This document shows, in pieces, positions 18,104 through 27,047 of a stretch of DNA of 64,000 nt (position 1 is the stretch's first letter; each line of letters starts with the position of its first letter). The notes under the pieces were generated by a model. The model searched no databases and was not told where the DNA came from. It saw only the letters and a list, made by a program, of their open reading frames with translations. The translations under genes were made by a program, and so were the position numbers. Source of the DNA: Halobaculum magnesiiphilum (lineage in GTDB: Archaea; Halobacteriota; Halobacteria; Halobacteriales; Haloferacaceae); assembly GCF_019823105.1 (NCBI RefSeq), contig NZ_CP081958.1, positions 2,852,001 through 2,916,000 of the forward strand. Reading direction: 5' to 3'.

Positions 18104-18681
18104 CCGCGGTCAGCGTCGTCATCCCTTCGAATCGCGAGCGGGTGTTGACGACCAACTCGGTGCCCGATCGTCCCGACGTAGAAGTGCAGGTTCGCCGGGA
18201 TGAGGGACTCAATCGAGCCCGGAACGCGGGGGTGGCGAACGCGAGCCACGACGTAGTGTTGATCCTCGACGACGACCTCGTCTTCGAAAAGGCGTGGTTC
18301 GAACGGGTCATCGAATGGGTCGCGGCGGAACCGCGAACCGTCGTCACGGTAAGGGGAACCGGTATCCTCCCGCAGGTGTCGTGGCCAGACGGGTTCACGC
18401 CGGGGATGGGGCGCGTGATGGGGTTCAGGAAGGAAGCGTGGCGAGACGCCGGTGGGTTCCCGGTCCCCTGCTCACACGGTGGTGATACCGACTTCCTGAT
18501 GAGTGCGTTCGAAGCGGGATACACCGTCGTCGGCATCGACCACGAGTTCGAACACCGGGACGACGACGAGGACCACTATAGCTTCCTCGACAACATCCGG
18601 TGGCTTGCTACGCTCCTGCGACGCCATCCGCGGCTGGTTGGTCCTCGCCTCCCCGCGATTCTCGCGGAGAAGCTTCGATAG
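18100..18681 (+). CDS. Short glycosyltransferase family 2-like protein
   Basis: A 193-residue GT-A fold enzyme. It opens with VSVVIPSNRE, followed by a shortened nucleotide-binding part, an ILDDDLVF metal-binding motif and GGDTDFLMSAFEAGY, the acceptor/catalytic region. Normal GT2 proteins are longer than 250 residues; here the stretch between the first strand and the DDD motif is compressed. It starts on the stop of the preceding hydrolase gene, so the two are coupled. It faces the flippase gene tail to tail with only 3 nt between. Confidence 0.82.
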   Translation: MTAVSVVIPSNRERVLTTNSVPDRPDVEVQVRRDEGLNRARNAGVANASHDVVLILDDDLVFEKAWFERVIEWVAAEPRTVVTVRGTGILPQVSWPDGFTPGMGRVMGFRKEAWRDAGGFPVPCSHGGDTDFLMSAFEAGYTVVGIDHEFEHRDDDEDHYSFLDNIRWLATLLRRHPRLVGPRLPAILAEKLR

Positions 18682-18684
18682 TCC

Positions 18685-20139
18685 TCACCAGAACTGTCTC
18701 TCCTCGGGTACCGCGTTCGTGAACGCGTGCCCCAGTGTCGACCGGAAATGCGCGCTGATGATCCCGAGCGCCGCGAAGTAGACGGCGGCGCCGACGCCGA
18801 CAACGCCGATCAGGCTGACCCAACCTGTGACCCCGACGGCGTCGACGAGCCACGCGACGACGACGAACATCACGACGCCGCTCAGCAGCTGTTTGCCCAG
18901 CTGCCACGTGAGAACGATCTCTTCGAACAGTTTGCGTGCCGCGTACAGATAGAGGCAGACGCGAACGATCTCAGTTGCGACCGTCGCGGCGATGACCCCG
19001 AGGAGGCCGTATTCCAGTCCCAATCCGACTGCCAGGGGCGCGTGGATGACGAGGACGAGGAACTTTACTCGGAACTGTAGGTCGGGGCGGTCGATGCCGT
19101 TGATGACCATCGCGAACGGCTGTCTGAGGGTGTTGAACAGCTGAAACGCGGCCAGTCCGACGAGCGCCGCCGCGCCCGCGGCGAAGTCGGGCCCGTAGAC
19201 CACTGTCATCAACTCCGCCGGCATCGCCACGACCCCGAAGAAGATGGGAATCGAAAGCAAGCAGGTGTAGGAGACAGCGTTCTTCAGGTCGTCGACCACG
19301 TCCCGGTCGATCGAGTGGAGACCGCTGGCCTTCACCACCAGCGAGTCGCCGATACTAGCGGAGATGAACGTCGCCGGAATCGTCAACCGAAGTGCCGGCT
19401 CGTAGAGCCCCACGGCGGAACTCCCAACGATGGCGTAGAGCAACAGTACGTCGAGACGCGAGTACATGTTCTGCAGGAGGCCGTTCGGAACGTTCCAGCG
19501 GGCAAACTCGTAGGTGCGCGACACCGTCTCCCGTGAAGGAATCGCGGGCCGGAGACGCAAGAGAAGGTAGACGACGACGGCTGTCGCCGCGGTCGCCGCG
19601 ACGAAACCGATGAGGAGACCGAGCACGTGCCAGCCGAGCCACAGCAGCACCACCTGCGCGGCGAGGGTGAGCAGGCTGCGGAGCGTGTCCGTCCAGAACG
19701 ACGCCCCGGTATTGCCGATGCCCGCGTACACCCGGTTGACGAGCGCGAAATAGCTAAGGCTGGCGACGACACCGATGAAACCGATGCCGAAGGCGAAGGG
19801 ACCGACGTACGACTGGAGGAGGGGGTACGTAAGTACCAGGAGGACGGCCAGCACCGCGACGAACGCACTGTTGAAGACGACTCCGAGCCCGAAGTACTCG
19901 CTGACGGGAGTCTCGACCTCGCTCACGCGCTTCTTGATGGCGCCGTTCACTCCGCTGGATATCTGTGCGACGAGGTTCGCCGCCGCGAGCAATGTGTAGT
20001 AGCGCCCGACACCGTTGACCCCGAGCACCCTGGAGAAGATGACGACGCCTAGGAAACCCGTCGCCGCGAGTGCGAACTTGGCGATAATGGCGATGAGCGC
20101 CTCACGGCTCATGCTCAGATCCGCGGTGCTGTCAGACAT
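18685..20139 (-). CDS. Oligosaccharide flippase (Wzx/RfbX-type, MOP superfamily)
   Basis: A 484-residue protein with about fourteen hydrophobic helices and the polysaccharide-biosynthesis N-terminus (FALAATGFLGVVIFSRVLGVNGVGRYYTLL). It probably turns lipid-linked glycans to the outer leaflet for AglB, a role comparable to that proposed for Haloferax AglR. It lies 12 nt after a phosphodiesterase gene on the same strand and is the last gene of that three-gene unit. Confidence 0.9.
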   Translation of the reverse strand: MSDSTADLSMSREALIAIIAKFALAATGFLGVVIFSRVLGVNGVGRYYTLLAAANLVAQISSGVNGAIKKRVSEVETPVSEYFGLGVVFNSAFVAVLAVLLVLTYPLLQSYVGPFAFGIGFIGVVASLSYFALVNRVYAGIGNTGASFWTDTLRSLLTLAAQVVLLWLGWHVLGLLIGFVAATAATAVVVYLLLRLRPAIPSRETVSRTYEFARWNVPNGLLQNMYSRLDVLLLYAIVGSSAVGLYEPALRLTIPATFISASIGDSLVVKASGLHSIDRDVVDDLKNAVSYTCLLSIPIFFGVVAMPAELMTVVYGPDFAAGAAALVGLAAFQLFNTLRQPFAMVINGIDRPDLQFRVKFLVLVIHAPLAVGLGLEYGLLGVIAATVATEIVRVCLYLYAARKLFEEIVLTWQLGKQLLSGVVMFVVVAWLVDAVGVTGWVSLIGVVGVGAAVYFAALGIISAHFRSTLGHAFTNAVPEERQFW

Positions 20140-20151
20140 CCTAGTCGGAGA

Positions 20152-21690
20152 TCACTCGATGTACCCCAGATCGGCGAGCCGCTCCTCGACGGCTTCGTCG
20201 CGCTCGGTCTGAGAGGTTTCGTCGGCTGTGCGGAGCCGCGGACGCGGGACGTCCGTCGGGGACATCGTCTCCACGGCACGTTCTTCGGCGAGGAGGTCGT
20301 GCCTGACGCTCCCGTCGAATGTCGGGGACACCGGTTCGCACAGCACGTGCATCAGCGTCGGGAGGATGTCGACGATGGAGAGCCCTTCGACGGTCTCGTC
20401 GGTGCAGAACGCCGGTCCCTCCGCGGCGATCATACCGCGGTAGCGGTGGTTGTAGTTATTCGTCTGGCTCACGGGCTCGTCGGTCGGCGAGTCGAGCATC
20501 GTCGGATAGCCGCCGGGGGCGGGGCGGGCGATGACGTCGGGAGCCCACTCGCCGGGATCAGCGTATGCCTCCTCGGCGAACAACACGTCGCGGAACGCCG
20601 GCTCACCGTCCGGACCGGTTATCGTCGCCAGTTCCTCCTTGAGTTCTCGTTTCAGTGCTTCCGGGTCGTCGACGTTCGGTTGGTCGAACCGGTCGTCGTT
20701 GATGAACAGACAACCGTAGCGCAGCTCCCAGGCTCGGGAGTTCGGGTAGTCGACCTCCGACTCGGCGGCCTCCTGGAGGCTCTGTCCGACGCTGGTGCCG
20801 ATGATGTAGTTGTACACACGCCGGATCCGCTCGTACACCCAATCGGACCGCTTGCCGACGGCCTTGGCCGCGGCGACCGCGAGGTGCTGGGGGGTGACCC
20901 GCTCCTCCTCGACCTGCAGGTAGCCGCGGTCGGCCAGCCAGTCGTTGACGTGGATGTTTCGGGTCTTCTTCTCGAAGCCGTGGTCGCTCATGAGGAGGAC
21001 GTTGTCCGCGAGCCCCGCGAGGTCCGCCGTGCACTCGTCGACCACAGTGAGCAACTGACGGTAGTACGTCGCGCGCTCGGCGTCGTCGGAGAAGTTCGAG
21101 AGGAGGTGACCCGCCCAGTCGGGGGTCGAGAACAGCACGAAGCCGAACCGGGGATCGTACTCGTCGAAGGCCTCGCGGGCGAAGTCGCGGCGGCGACGCG
21201 TTATGTCACAGACGTGGTCGAAGTAGACGCTGGGCCGTTTCTTCAGGCTCTTGTCGTGGTCGAGGATGTAGTCGTCGTAGCTGTCGAGCTCGCGGAGATG
21301 TGGGGGGACGGCGTCCGCCTTGTCCTTCGCGAGCATCGCGCTCACGAGGTGAGTGTCTTCGGCGCTCGGCTCCCGACCGATGGACGCGGGTAGATTGATG
21401 AGGACCGTGTCGTCGAGGTAGTCGTAGACCGCCGCCTCCGTCTCGTTCGTCTCGAACGGACTCACGTCGTAGTCGGCAGACTGTTGGATCATGTTCGTGA
21501 GCCCGTGCGTGCCGGGATCCGTCCCCGTTTGGAAGGACGTCCACGCGGGGAGGGTCGTCGGCGTATCGACGCTCATCAGATCGCCAGACACGCCTTCCTC
21601 CGTGACTCGACCGATGTATTTGGGGTCGATGTCGAATCGGTCGAGCATGTTGTAGGAGAGCCCGTCCAACCCGACCACGAGAAGCTCCAT
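20152..21690 (-). CDS. Type I phosphodiesterase/nucleotide pyrophosphatase-like protein
   Basis: A 512-residue alkaline-phosphatase-superfamily enzyme. It begins at once with the metal-binding strand LLVVGLDGLSYNMLDRF; TPTTLPAWTSFQTGTDPGTHG holds the likely Thr nucleophile of the NPP/type I phosphodiesterase subgroup, and LLMSDHGFEKK and YNHRYRGMIAAEGP supply further metal ligands. There is no signal peptide. The C-terminus is LADLGYIE. It is the middle gene of a minus-strand unit with another superfamily member upstream (55-nt gap) and the flippase downstream. The ATG at 21690 was chosen because the upstream extension does not match the family start. Confidence 0.87.
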   Translation of the reverse strand: MELLVVGLDGLSYNMLDRFDIDPKYIGRVTEEGVSGDLMSVDTPTTLPAWTSFQTGTDPGTHGLTNMIQQSADYDVSPFETNETEAAVYDYLDDTVLINLPASIGREPSAEDTHLVSAMLAKDKADAVPPHLRELDSYDDYILDHDKSLKKRPSVYFDHVCDITRRRRDFAREAFDEYDPRFGFVLFSTPDWAGHLLSNFSDDAERATYYRQLLTVVDECTADLAGLADNVLLMSDHGFEKKTRNIHVNDWLADRGYLQVEEERVTPQHLAVAAAKAVGKRSDWVYERIRRVYNYIIGTSVGQSLQEAAESEVDYPNSRAWELRYGCLFINDDRFDQPNVDDPEALKRELKEELATITGPDGEPAFRDVLFAEEAYADPGEWAPDVIARPAPGGYPTMLDSPTDEPVSQTNNYNHRYRGMIAAEGPAFCTDETVEGLSIVDILPTLMHVLCEPVSPTFDGSVRHDLLAEERAVETMSPTDVPRPRLRTADETSQTERDEAVEERLADLGYIE

Positions 21691-21745
21691 GGTACGTAGG
21701 TCCAGAGTGCACCACGTGTCGTTTGAGTGTGTCGGTCCCGACCGC

Positions 21746-23197
21746 TCAACGGTACCCCAGCGCCTCCAACCGGGCCTCCGTCCCCGCATCGACCTCTCCC
21801 TCGGCACGGCCGACGACGCCGACGTCCGTGAGTCCGTCGAAGACCTCGGCAACTCGTTTGCGGTTGTCCGCGCCCGTCTCCCGCACGGTGTGGGCGTCCT
21901 CGATCTCGAGCGTAACGTGGCGATCCTTCCAGTTGACCATCTTCCGCACCGTCCCGTCGTCGGTGTTCTCATAGAGGACGTGTGTCGCGTCCTCGAAACG
22001 GGACACGTCGCCGTCGCAGAACTCGCGCATGCGCTCCCAGTTCACCTCGTTCAGACCGTGCGTGGAGGCGAGTGCCATCCCGTCATCCCGTGTGAACGCG
22101 TCGCGTTCGACATCGTCCCGGACGGTGGCGCGCACGACGTTCGCGAACTCGGTGAGCGAAGCGACGCCCTCGACCTCCGTCCGCTCGGTCTGTCCGGGGA
22201 ACTTGGCGACAAGCGGCACGTGCAGGAGGCTCTCGTTCGATCCCACCACGTGCTGGACCGTCGGGAGGTTCGGGCGTATCTCGTCTGGCTCGCCGAATCC
22301 CTCGCCGTGGTCCCCCGTGACCACGACGAGCGTGTCCTCCAGTACCCCGCGTTCGCGTAGCGTCGAGACGATGTGCTCGACGTAGCTGTCGGCCTGTCGG
22401 ATGGTTCCGTCGTAGAGGCCCTCCAGGCGGGCCAACTTCTCGATCGGCTCCTGGCCGCCGAGGAACTCCCAGTTGCCATATTCGAGGCTGTCCTGTATCT
22501 CGCGAGTCTCCTCGTCGCCCCAGCGGTCGTGTTCCGGAGGCGGGTCGTACGCGTTGTGGGTGCACATGAAGTTCAGACACGCCGCCCACGCCCCGTCGCG
22601 TTCGGCCTGCCAGTCGAGAAAGAGGTCGGCGTACACGTCGTCGGGTGTTTTCCCGGCAGAAGTGTTTCGGAGGAGCGTCTCCGGGAGGAGTTCCGGATGG
22701 TCCCAGCCCAGTTTCATCAGCGCGCCGTTCAGCAGCGAGCGGACGGGTTGGTCGTGTCGCAGCGATCGGCCGAGGAACTCCCGATGTTGGCCTCGGATTC
22801 CCTGCGGATCGGCCGCGTTCGGGAACGGCGGATCGCGGTACCCTTCGACCGTCTCGAAGCGGTCGAGTCCGGACGGTGTGGCGCCGTTGATGTAGCCGTT
22901 GTAGGAGAACACTCCTGTGTCGTAGCCGGACGCTGCGAGTTCCTCGAACACCGTGTTGTGGGGGCGAAGGGTGAGTCCCTCGTCGTAGAGCCCGTGTTCT
23001 GCGACGTGGAGCCCCGTGAAGATGCTCGCGTGGCTCGGCAGGCTCCAGCGCCCCGGTGCGCGCGCCTGCCGGTACACCGTCGCCTCTTCGGCGAACTCGT
23101 CCAGGAACGGCGTCGTTTCGCGCTCGTATCCGTACAGCGAGACGTTTCGTGCGCGGACGGAGTCGAGGACGAGTAAGAGAACGTTCGGCTGGCTCAT
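21746..23197 (-). CDS. Sulfatase-like hydrolase
   Basis: A 483-residue alkaline-phosphatase-superfamily protein with PNVLLLVLDSVRARNVSLYG, then GRWSLPSHASIFTGLHVAEHG. The nucleophile site is Ser-Leu-Pro-Ser-His, close to the Ser-type sulfatase motif but with His where Arg is expected. TLVVVTGDHGEGFGEP provides the C-terminal metal site. The tail is LEALGYR. The start at 23197 (MSQPN) is preferred because an AT-rich box lies about 28 nt upstream; an ATG at 23209 would add four residues. First gene of the unit that ends with the flippase. Confidence 0.86.
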   Translation of the reverse strand: MSQPNVLLLVLDSVRARNVSLYGYERETTPFLDEFAEEATVYRQARAPGRWSLPSHASIFTGLHVAEHGLYDEGLTLRPHNTVFEELAASGYDTGVFSYNGYINGATPSGLDRFETVEGYRDPPFPNAADPQGIRGQHREFLGRSLRHDQPVRSLLNGALMKLGWDHPELLPETLLRNTSAGKTPDDVYADLFLDWQAERDGAWAACLNFMCTHNAYDPPPEHDRWGDEETREIQDSLEYGNWEFLGGQEPIEKLARLEGLYDGTIRQADSYVEHIVSTLRERGVLEDTLVVVTGDHGEGFGEPDEIRPNLPTVQHVVGSNESLLHVPLVAKFPGQTERTEVEGVASLTEFANVVRATVRDDVERDAFTRDDGMALASTHGLNEVNWERMREFCDGDVSRFEDATHVLYENTDDGTVRKMVNWKDRHVTLEIEDAHTVRETGADNRKRVAEVFDGLTDVGVVGRAEGEVDAGTEARLEALGYR

Positions 23198-23307
23198 CCA
23201 CGCTATCATGCGACGCTCCGTTATTTGCGTCTTTCGGAGCCCTCCGATACCTGACCCGGACACCGCATGGAAACATTCACGTCCGGGTTGGCTGTAGGCT
23301 GGGACAG

Positions 23308-24228
23308 ATGACGTTCCGGGAGTGGAGCCGCGACGCCGTCTCGCACGTTCGCGAGGACGGATTGGCCGAGGGCGGGCAGAGAGCGGCGCGGGAGTTCTAC
23401 CGAGGGCTGTTCCGTCAGACCGGTCGCCGGGTAAACTACGGCCGGCGGATATACGACCACGATTGGGACATGCTGGTCGTCCTCGATGCCTGTCGCGCGG
23501 ACCTGATGGCTGAGGTTGCCGACGAATACCCCTTCACCTCCACGCAGAGCGGGTACTCCTGTGCCAGCAGTTCCGGTGAATGGCACGTGAAGAACTTCGG
23601 GGACGAGTATGCCGCGGAGAAAGCCGACACGGCGCTCGTCTCCGCCAACCCGTACACGGACATGCACATCGATGGCGACGACTTCCACCTGCTGGACGAA
23701 GTTTGGCGAGACGCCTTCGACAGCGATGTCGGAACGGTCCTCGCCGACCGCGTCACCGACCGGGCGATTACGGCCCACCGCGAACACCCCCCCGATCGAC
23801 TCGTCGTCCACTACATGCAGCCGCATTACCCCTTCGTCCCCGAACAGTTCAGCGACGACGGCGGCGGGATGGCCCTCGGCTACGACCACACTCCCTGGGA
23901 TACGGTCTGGGACCGGCTTCGGAAGGGCGACATCACCAAGGAGCGCGCGTGGGAGGGGTACCGGGAGAACCTCCGGTACGTCCTCGACCACGTGCGAACA
24001 CTGCTGGGGAACGTGGACGCGGAGCGAGTCATCATCACGGCGGACCACGGGAACCTGCTGGGCGAGTACGGCCTTTACGCCCATCCGCAGTACGTCCCGA
24101 TCCCCGCGCTGAAGCGTGTGCCGTGGATCGTCACCTCGGCGACCGATGACGGCGACCACCAACCGGAGGAACGCGAACCGACGGAGACAGACCTCGACGA
24201 GCAACTCGAAGCTCTCGGCTACAAGTAA
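23308..24228 (+). CDS. Alkaline-phosphatase-superfamily protein, paralogue of the 30502 gene
   Basis: A 306-residue protein with WDMLVVLDACRADLMAEV, the conserved CASSSGEWHVKNF segment in the nucleophile position, YMQPHYPFVP, and VIITADHGNLLGEYG for metals. Motif-by-motif it matches the protein at 30502-31428, so the two arose by duplication. No membrane segment is seen; the N-terminus is charged and helical. It ends in LEALGYK. The ATG at 23308 (MTFREWSRD) is chosen because the paralogue begins MTFTDWVEE. Substrate unknown. Confidence 0.8.
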   Translation: MTFREWSRDAVSHVREDGLAEGGQRAAREFYRGLFRQTGRRVNYGRRIYDHDWDMLVVLDACRADLMAEVADEYPFTSTQSGYSCASSSGEWHVKNFGDEYAAEKADTALVSANPYTDMHIDGDDFHLLDEVWRDAFDSDVGTVLADRVTDRAITAHREHPPDRLVVHYMQPHYPFVPEQFSDDGGGMALGYDHTPWDTVWDRLRKGDITKERAWEGYRENLRYVLDHVRTLLGNVDAERVIITADHGNLLGEYGLYAHPQYVPIPALKRVPWIVTSATDDGDHQPEEREPTETDLDEQLEALGYK

Positions 24229-24250
24229 CCCGTCCGGCGTGTCGCCGGGC

Positions 24251-24257
24251 TTTAAAC
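24251..24257 (+). promoter_or_regulatory. TATA box of the 24280 glycosyltransferase gene
   Basis: TTTAAAC centred about 26 nt upstream of the ATG at 24280, a close match to haloarchaeal promoter elements. Confidence 0.6.
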
Positions 24258-24279
24258 GAGCGGCGCGCTCTGGACGCAC

Positions 24280-25323
24280 ATGGACAAGGACATCGCGGTG
24301 TACGGACCGCTGAACACCGAGGAACTCGGTCCCTCCGCCGTCACCCGAAAGCTCGTCCGAGCGCTCGACGCCGTCGGCTGCGACGTGACCCTCTATACGA
24401 CCGGCGACGACACCCACGACCAGGTCGAAACCGTCCACGTTTCAGGGTCGGTCGATTCGGTTCCAAACTTCGTTCGCACGAAGCGACGGGTCGCCAGGAC
24501 CGTCGAGCGAAACGGCCACGACATCTTTCACTCGATCCCCGGTCTCATCGACGGGGCGGACATCCAGAGCAGCCTCGGCTTTGCGGGGGACATCCAGATG
24601 CTCCTGTGGGCCCCGCATATCATCAACCCGCGAGAGTTCGTCGGCGCGAACATCTACTCCCTTCTGAAGGCCATTGGCTACCACCGGACGGACACGATCG
24701 TTGCGGCCAGCCCGATGGTCGCGGACCAACTCAAAACGTACGCCCGGTGCTCGGCCGACGGTGTGATCCCGCTCGGCGTGAGCGAGGCCGACCGCTTCGA
24801 GCCGGGCCCCGTCTCGGATCCGGTTCGGGTTCTCATCCCGGCACTCATCGGACCAATAAAGGGCCAGCACCGTGTGCTCCAGCATCTCGACCCGAACGAC
24901 GAACGCTATGTCGTCGACATCGTCGGCCCGGTGAAGGACGAGGCGTACGCGGAGAAGCTCTCGGCGTGGCAACACCGGATGCACGGATACAGCCACGACA
25001 TCGAACAGCACTACCGCGACGCGGACGTGGTTCTCATCCCGTCGGAACACGACAACCACCCGACGACGGCAATCGAGTCGGCTGGAGCTGGCTGTAGTAT
25101 CCTCATCACCGACACGTGCGGGTTCGCGACGCTCACGGACGCGAGGGAGAATCACGGAGTGGACGTGGTGAGCAACGGCAAGGAGATGGCGGAGACGCTC
25201 GAGTACCTCGTCGACCATCCCGAGGTGTTGGCCGAGAAGAAGCAGGCGGCATACGAACTCTCGGGGACGATGACGTGGGAACGAATCGCCGAGCAGTACG
25301 TCGAGTACTACCGTGACCTGTAG
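24280..25323 (+). CDS. Glycosyltransferase family 4
   Basis: A 347-residue GT-B enzyme. The N-terminal half begins DIAVYGPLNTEELGPSAVTRKL; the C-terminal half has VLIPALIGPIKGQHRVLQHL, HRMHGYSHDIEQHYRDADVV and IPSEHDNHPTTAIESAGAG, corresponding to the donor-binding E-x7-E region (with variation in the first Glu position). Likely adds a sugar to a lipid-linked glycan. It is transcribed alone from a clear promoter, and its stop directly adjoins the stop of the convergent rmlB gene. Confidence 0.85.
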   Translation: MDKDIAVYGPLNTEELGPSAVTRKLVRALDAVGCDVTLYTTGDDTHDQVETVHVSGSVDSVPNFVRTKRRVARTVERNGHDIFHSIPGLIDGADIQSSLGFAGDIQMLLWAPHIINPREFVGANIYSLLKAIGYHRTDTIVAASPMVADQLKTYARCSADGVIPLGVSEADRFEPGPVSDPVRVLIPALIGPIKGQHRVLQHLDPNDERYVVDIVGPVKDEAYAEKLSAWQHRMHGYSHDIEQHYRDADVVLIPSEHDNHPTTAIESAGAGCSILITDTCGFATLTDARENHGVDVVSNGKEMAETLEYLVDHPEVLAEKKQAAYELSGTMTWERIAEQYVEYYRDL

Positions 25324-26250
25324 CTACTCGGTGTAGTACTCGACGGTTCGGGCCAGCCCATCCTCGAAGGTCCACTCCGGCTCCCAGCCGAGATCATCGA
25401 TCTTCTCCGTGTCGAGGGCGTACCGCTGGTCGTGTCCGGGGCGGTCATCCACGAACGAGATCTGTTCCTCGGACCCGCCGACCGCGTCGATGATGGCCTC
25501 CGTAACGTCGAGGTTCGTTCGCTCCTCGCCGGTGCCGACGTTGTACACCTCGCCGACCTCGCCATCGCGAAGTACCGCGTCGAGCGCCCGGCAGTTGTCT
25601 GCGACGTATATCCACTCGCGCACGTTCGACCCGTCGCCGTACACCGGCAGATCCTCTCCGGCAGCCGCGCGTTGGATGAACTTCGGGATCAACTTCTCCG
25701 GATGCTGTCTCGGCCCGAAGTTGTTGCACGTCCGCGTCACGAGAACCGGAAGCCCGTAGGTGGTTTCGTAACTCCTCGCTAACAGATCGGCGCCCGCCTT
25801 CGTCGCAGCATACGGGTTCCGAGGGCTCAGGGGGTCGCCTTCCGAGAAGGTCCCGTCGAGTATCTGTCCGTACACCTCGTCGGTTGAGATCTGGAGGAAA
25901 CGCTCGATGTCGGTGTCCCGCGCAGCATCGAGGAGCGTCTGCGTGCCTTCGACGTTCGTCGTGACGAACGGCTCGGACCCCTCGATGGAACGGTCGACGT
26001 GGGACTCCGCGGCGAAGTTCACGACCGTGTCCGCCTCGGAGACGAGGTCGGTTACGAGCTCCCGGTTCCGGATGTCCCCCTCGACGAACTCGTGTCGTGG
26101 GTCGTCGAGTACGCCGTCAAGGTTCTCCTTTGACCCGGCATAGGTGAGCGCGTCGAGCGAGACGACGCCGACATCCTCGTACTCGCGGAGCAGATAGTGA
26201 ACGAAGTTCGAACCGATGAACCCTGCCGCGCCGGTCACGAGAACGTCCAT
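25324..26250 (-). CDS. rmlB: dTDP-glucose 4,6-dehydratase family protein
   Basis: Extended short-chain dehydrogenase, 308 residues. The Rossmann motif GAAGFIGSNFVHYLL starts at residue 7, NFAAESHVDRSI and the catalytic STDEVYG follow, and the active-site pair YAATK is present, as is TRTCNNFGPRQHPEKLIP, characteristic of RmlB. It oxidises and dehydrates an NDP-glucose to the 4-keto-6-deoxy sugar. It follows the nucleotidyltransferase gene with a 36-nt gap. RmlC and RmlD are not in this window, so the end product (rhamnose, another deoxysugar or an aminosugar) is unknown. Confidence 0.92.
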   Translation of the reverse strand: MDVLVTGAAGFIGSNFVHYLLREYEDVGVVSLDALTYAGSKENLDGVLDDPRHEFVEGDIRNRELVTDLVSEADTVVNFAAESHVDRSIEGSEPFVTTNVEGTQTLLDAARDTDIERFLQISTDEVYGQILDGTFSEGDPLSPRNPYAATKAGADLLARSYETTYGLPVLVTRTCNNFGPRQHPEKLIPKFIQRAAAGEDLPVYGDGSNVREWIYVADNCRALDAVLRDGEVGEVYNVGTGEERTNLDVTEAIIDAVGGSEEQISFVDDRPGHDQRYALDTEKIDDLGWEPEWTFEDGLARTVEYYTE

Positions 26251-26286
26251 ACCGTTCGGAGCGGTCCCACCTATTTCAGCGTACCG

Positions 26287-27000
26287 TCAGGCGTCCCGGT
26301 TCTCCGCGACGAAGTTGCTCGCTTTCAGCAGTCCGTCGGGGGTACCGACATCGAACCACTGCCCAGTCAACTCGCTGTAGCCGAGGGAGTCATCCTCGAT
26401 ATACGTCCGGTTGAGGTCCGTGACCTCCAACTCCCCGCGGTCGGACTTCGTCAGCTCCGGGATCCTATCGAACACGTCCGACGTGTAGAGGTAGAGACCG
26501 ATGACCGCGGTGTTGGTCTCCGGCGAGTCCGGCTTCTCTTTGAGCTCCACGACGCGGTCGTCCTCGACCTCGGCCACGCCGTATCGGGAGGGGTCGGAGA
26601 CTTGCTTCAGGAATATCATACAGTCCTCGTCGCTGTCGGCGAACGCGGAGATGTTCTCGCTGATGTCGTCCATCACGATGTTATCGCCCAGCACAACCGC
26701 GAAGGTGTCATCGACGAACCCCTCCGCGAGCTGGATGGCGTGTGCGATACCGGCGGGCTCATCCTGTACCTTGTAGCTGAATTCGGCGTCCTCGAACCTC
26801 TCCTCGAGGAGCTGGATGTAACCGCCGATGTATTCGGGGGCGCTGATGACGAGTATCTCCGAGATGCCATTCTCCAGAAGGGTCCGAACGGGGTAGAATA
26901 TCATCGGCTCGTCGTAGACGGGGAGGACGTGCTTGTTCATGATCTCCGTCATCGGCCGTAGCCGGGTCCCTCGCCCTCCCGCCAGAACAACGCCTTTCAT
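26287..27000 (-). CDS. Sugar-1-phosphate nucleotidyltransferase (RmlA-like)
   Basis: Activates a sugar phosphate with NTP. A 237-residue GT-A-like fold with the signature GGRGTRLRPMT, NKHVLPVYDEPMIFYPV, VVLGDNIVMDD, KEKPDSPETNTAVIGLYLY and GQWFDVGTPDGLLKAS. Short for bacterial RmlA (about 290), nearer in length to archaeal AglF-type UDP-sugar pyrophosphorylases, so the nucleotide (dTTP or UTP) cannot be fixed from sequence alone. Pairing with rmlB suggests dTDP-glucose. An insertion sequence sits immediately upstream, beginning 48 bp before its ATG. Confidence 0.88.
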   Translation of the reverse strand: MKGVVLAGGRGTRLRPMTEIMNKHVLPVYDEPMIFYPVRTLLENGISEILVISAPEYIGGYIQLLEERFEDAEFSYKVQDEPAGIAHAIQLAEGFVDDTFAVVLGDNIVMDDISENISAFADSDEDCMIFLKQVSDPSRYGVAEVEDDRVVELKEKPDSPETNTAVIGLYLYTSDVFDRIPELTKSDRGELEVTDLNRTYIEDDSLGYSELTGQWFDVGTPDGLLKASNFVAENRDA

Positions 27001-27039
27001 GGTTTGCGCTCTGCGTAATCGCGCAAAAAGGCTTTGATA

Positions 27040-27047
27040 GGGCTACC
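27040..27047. repeat. Left 8-bp target-site duplication of the IS
   Basis: GGGCTACC, identical to the copy at 27752-27759 on the other side of the insertion sequence. Confidence 0.8.

Noticed and set aside
25324-27000. Complete dTDP-rhamnose pathway
   Set aside because: Only RmlA-like and RmlB genes are present; RmlC and RmlD are not in the window.
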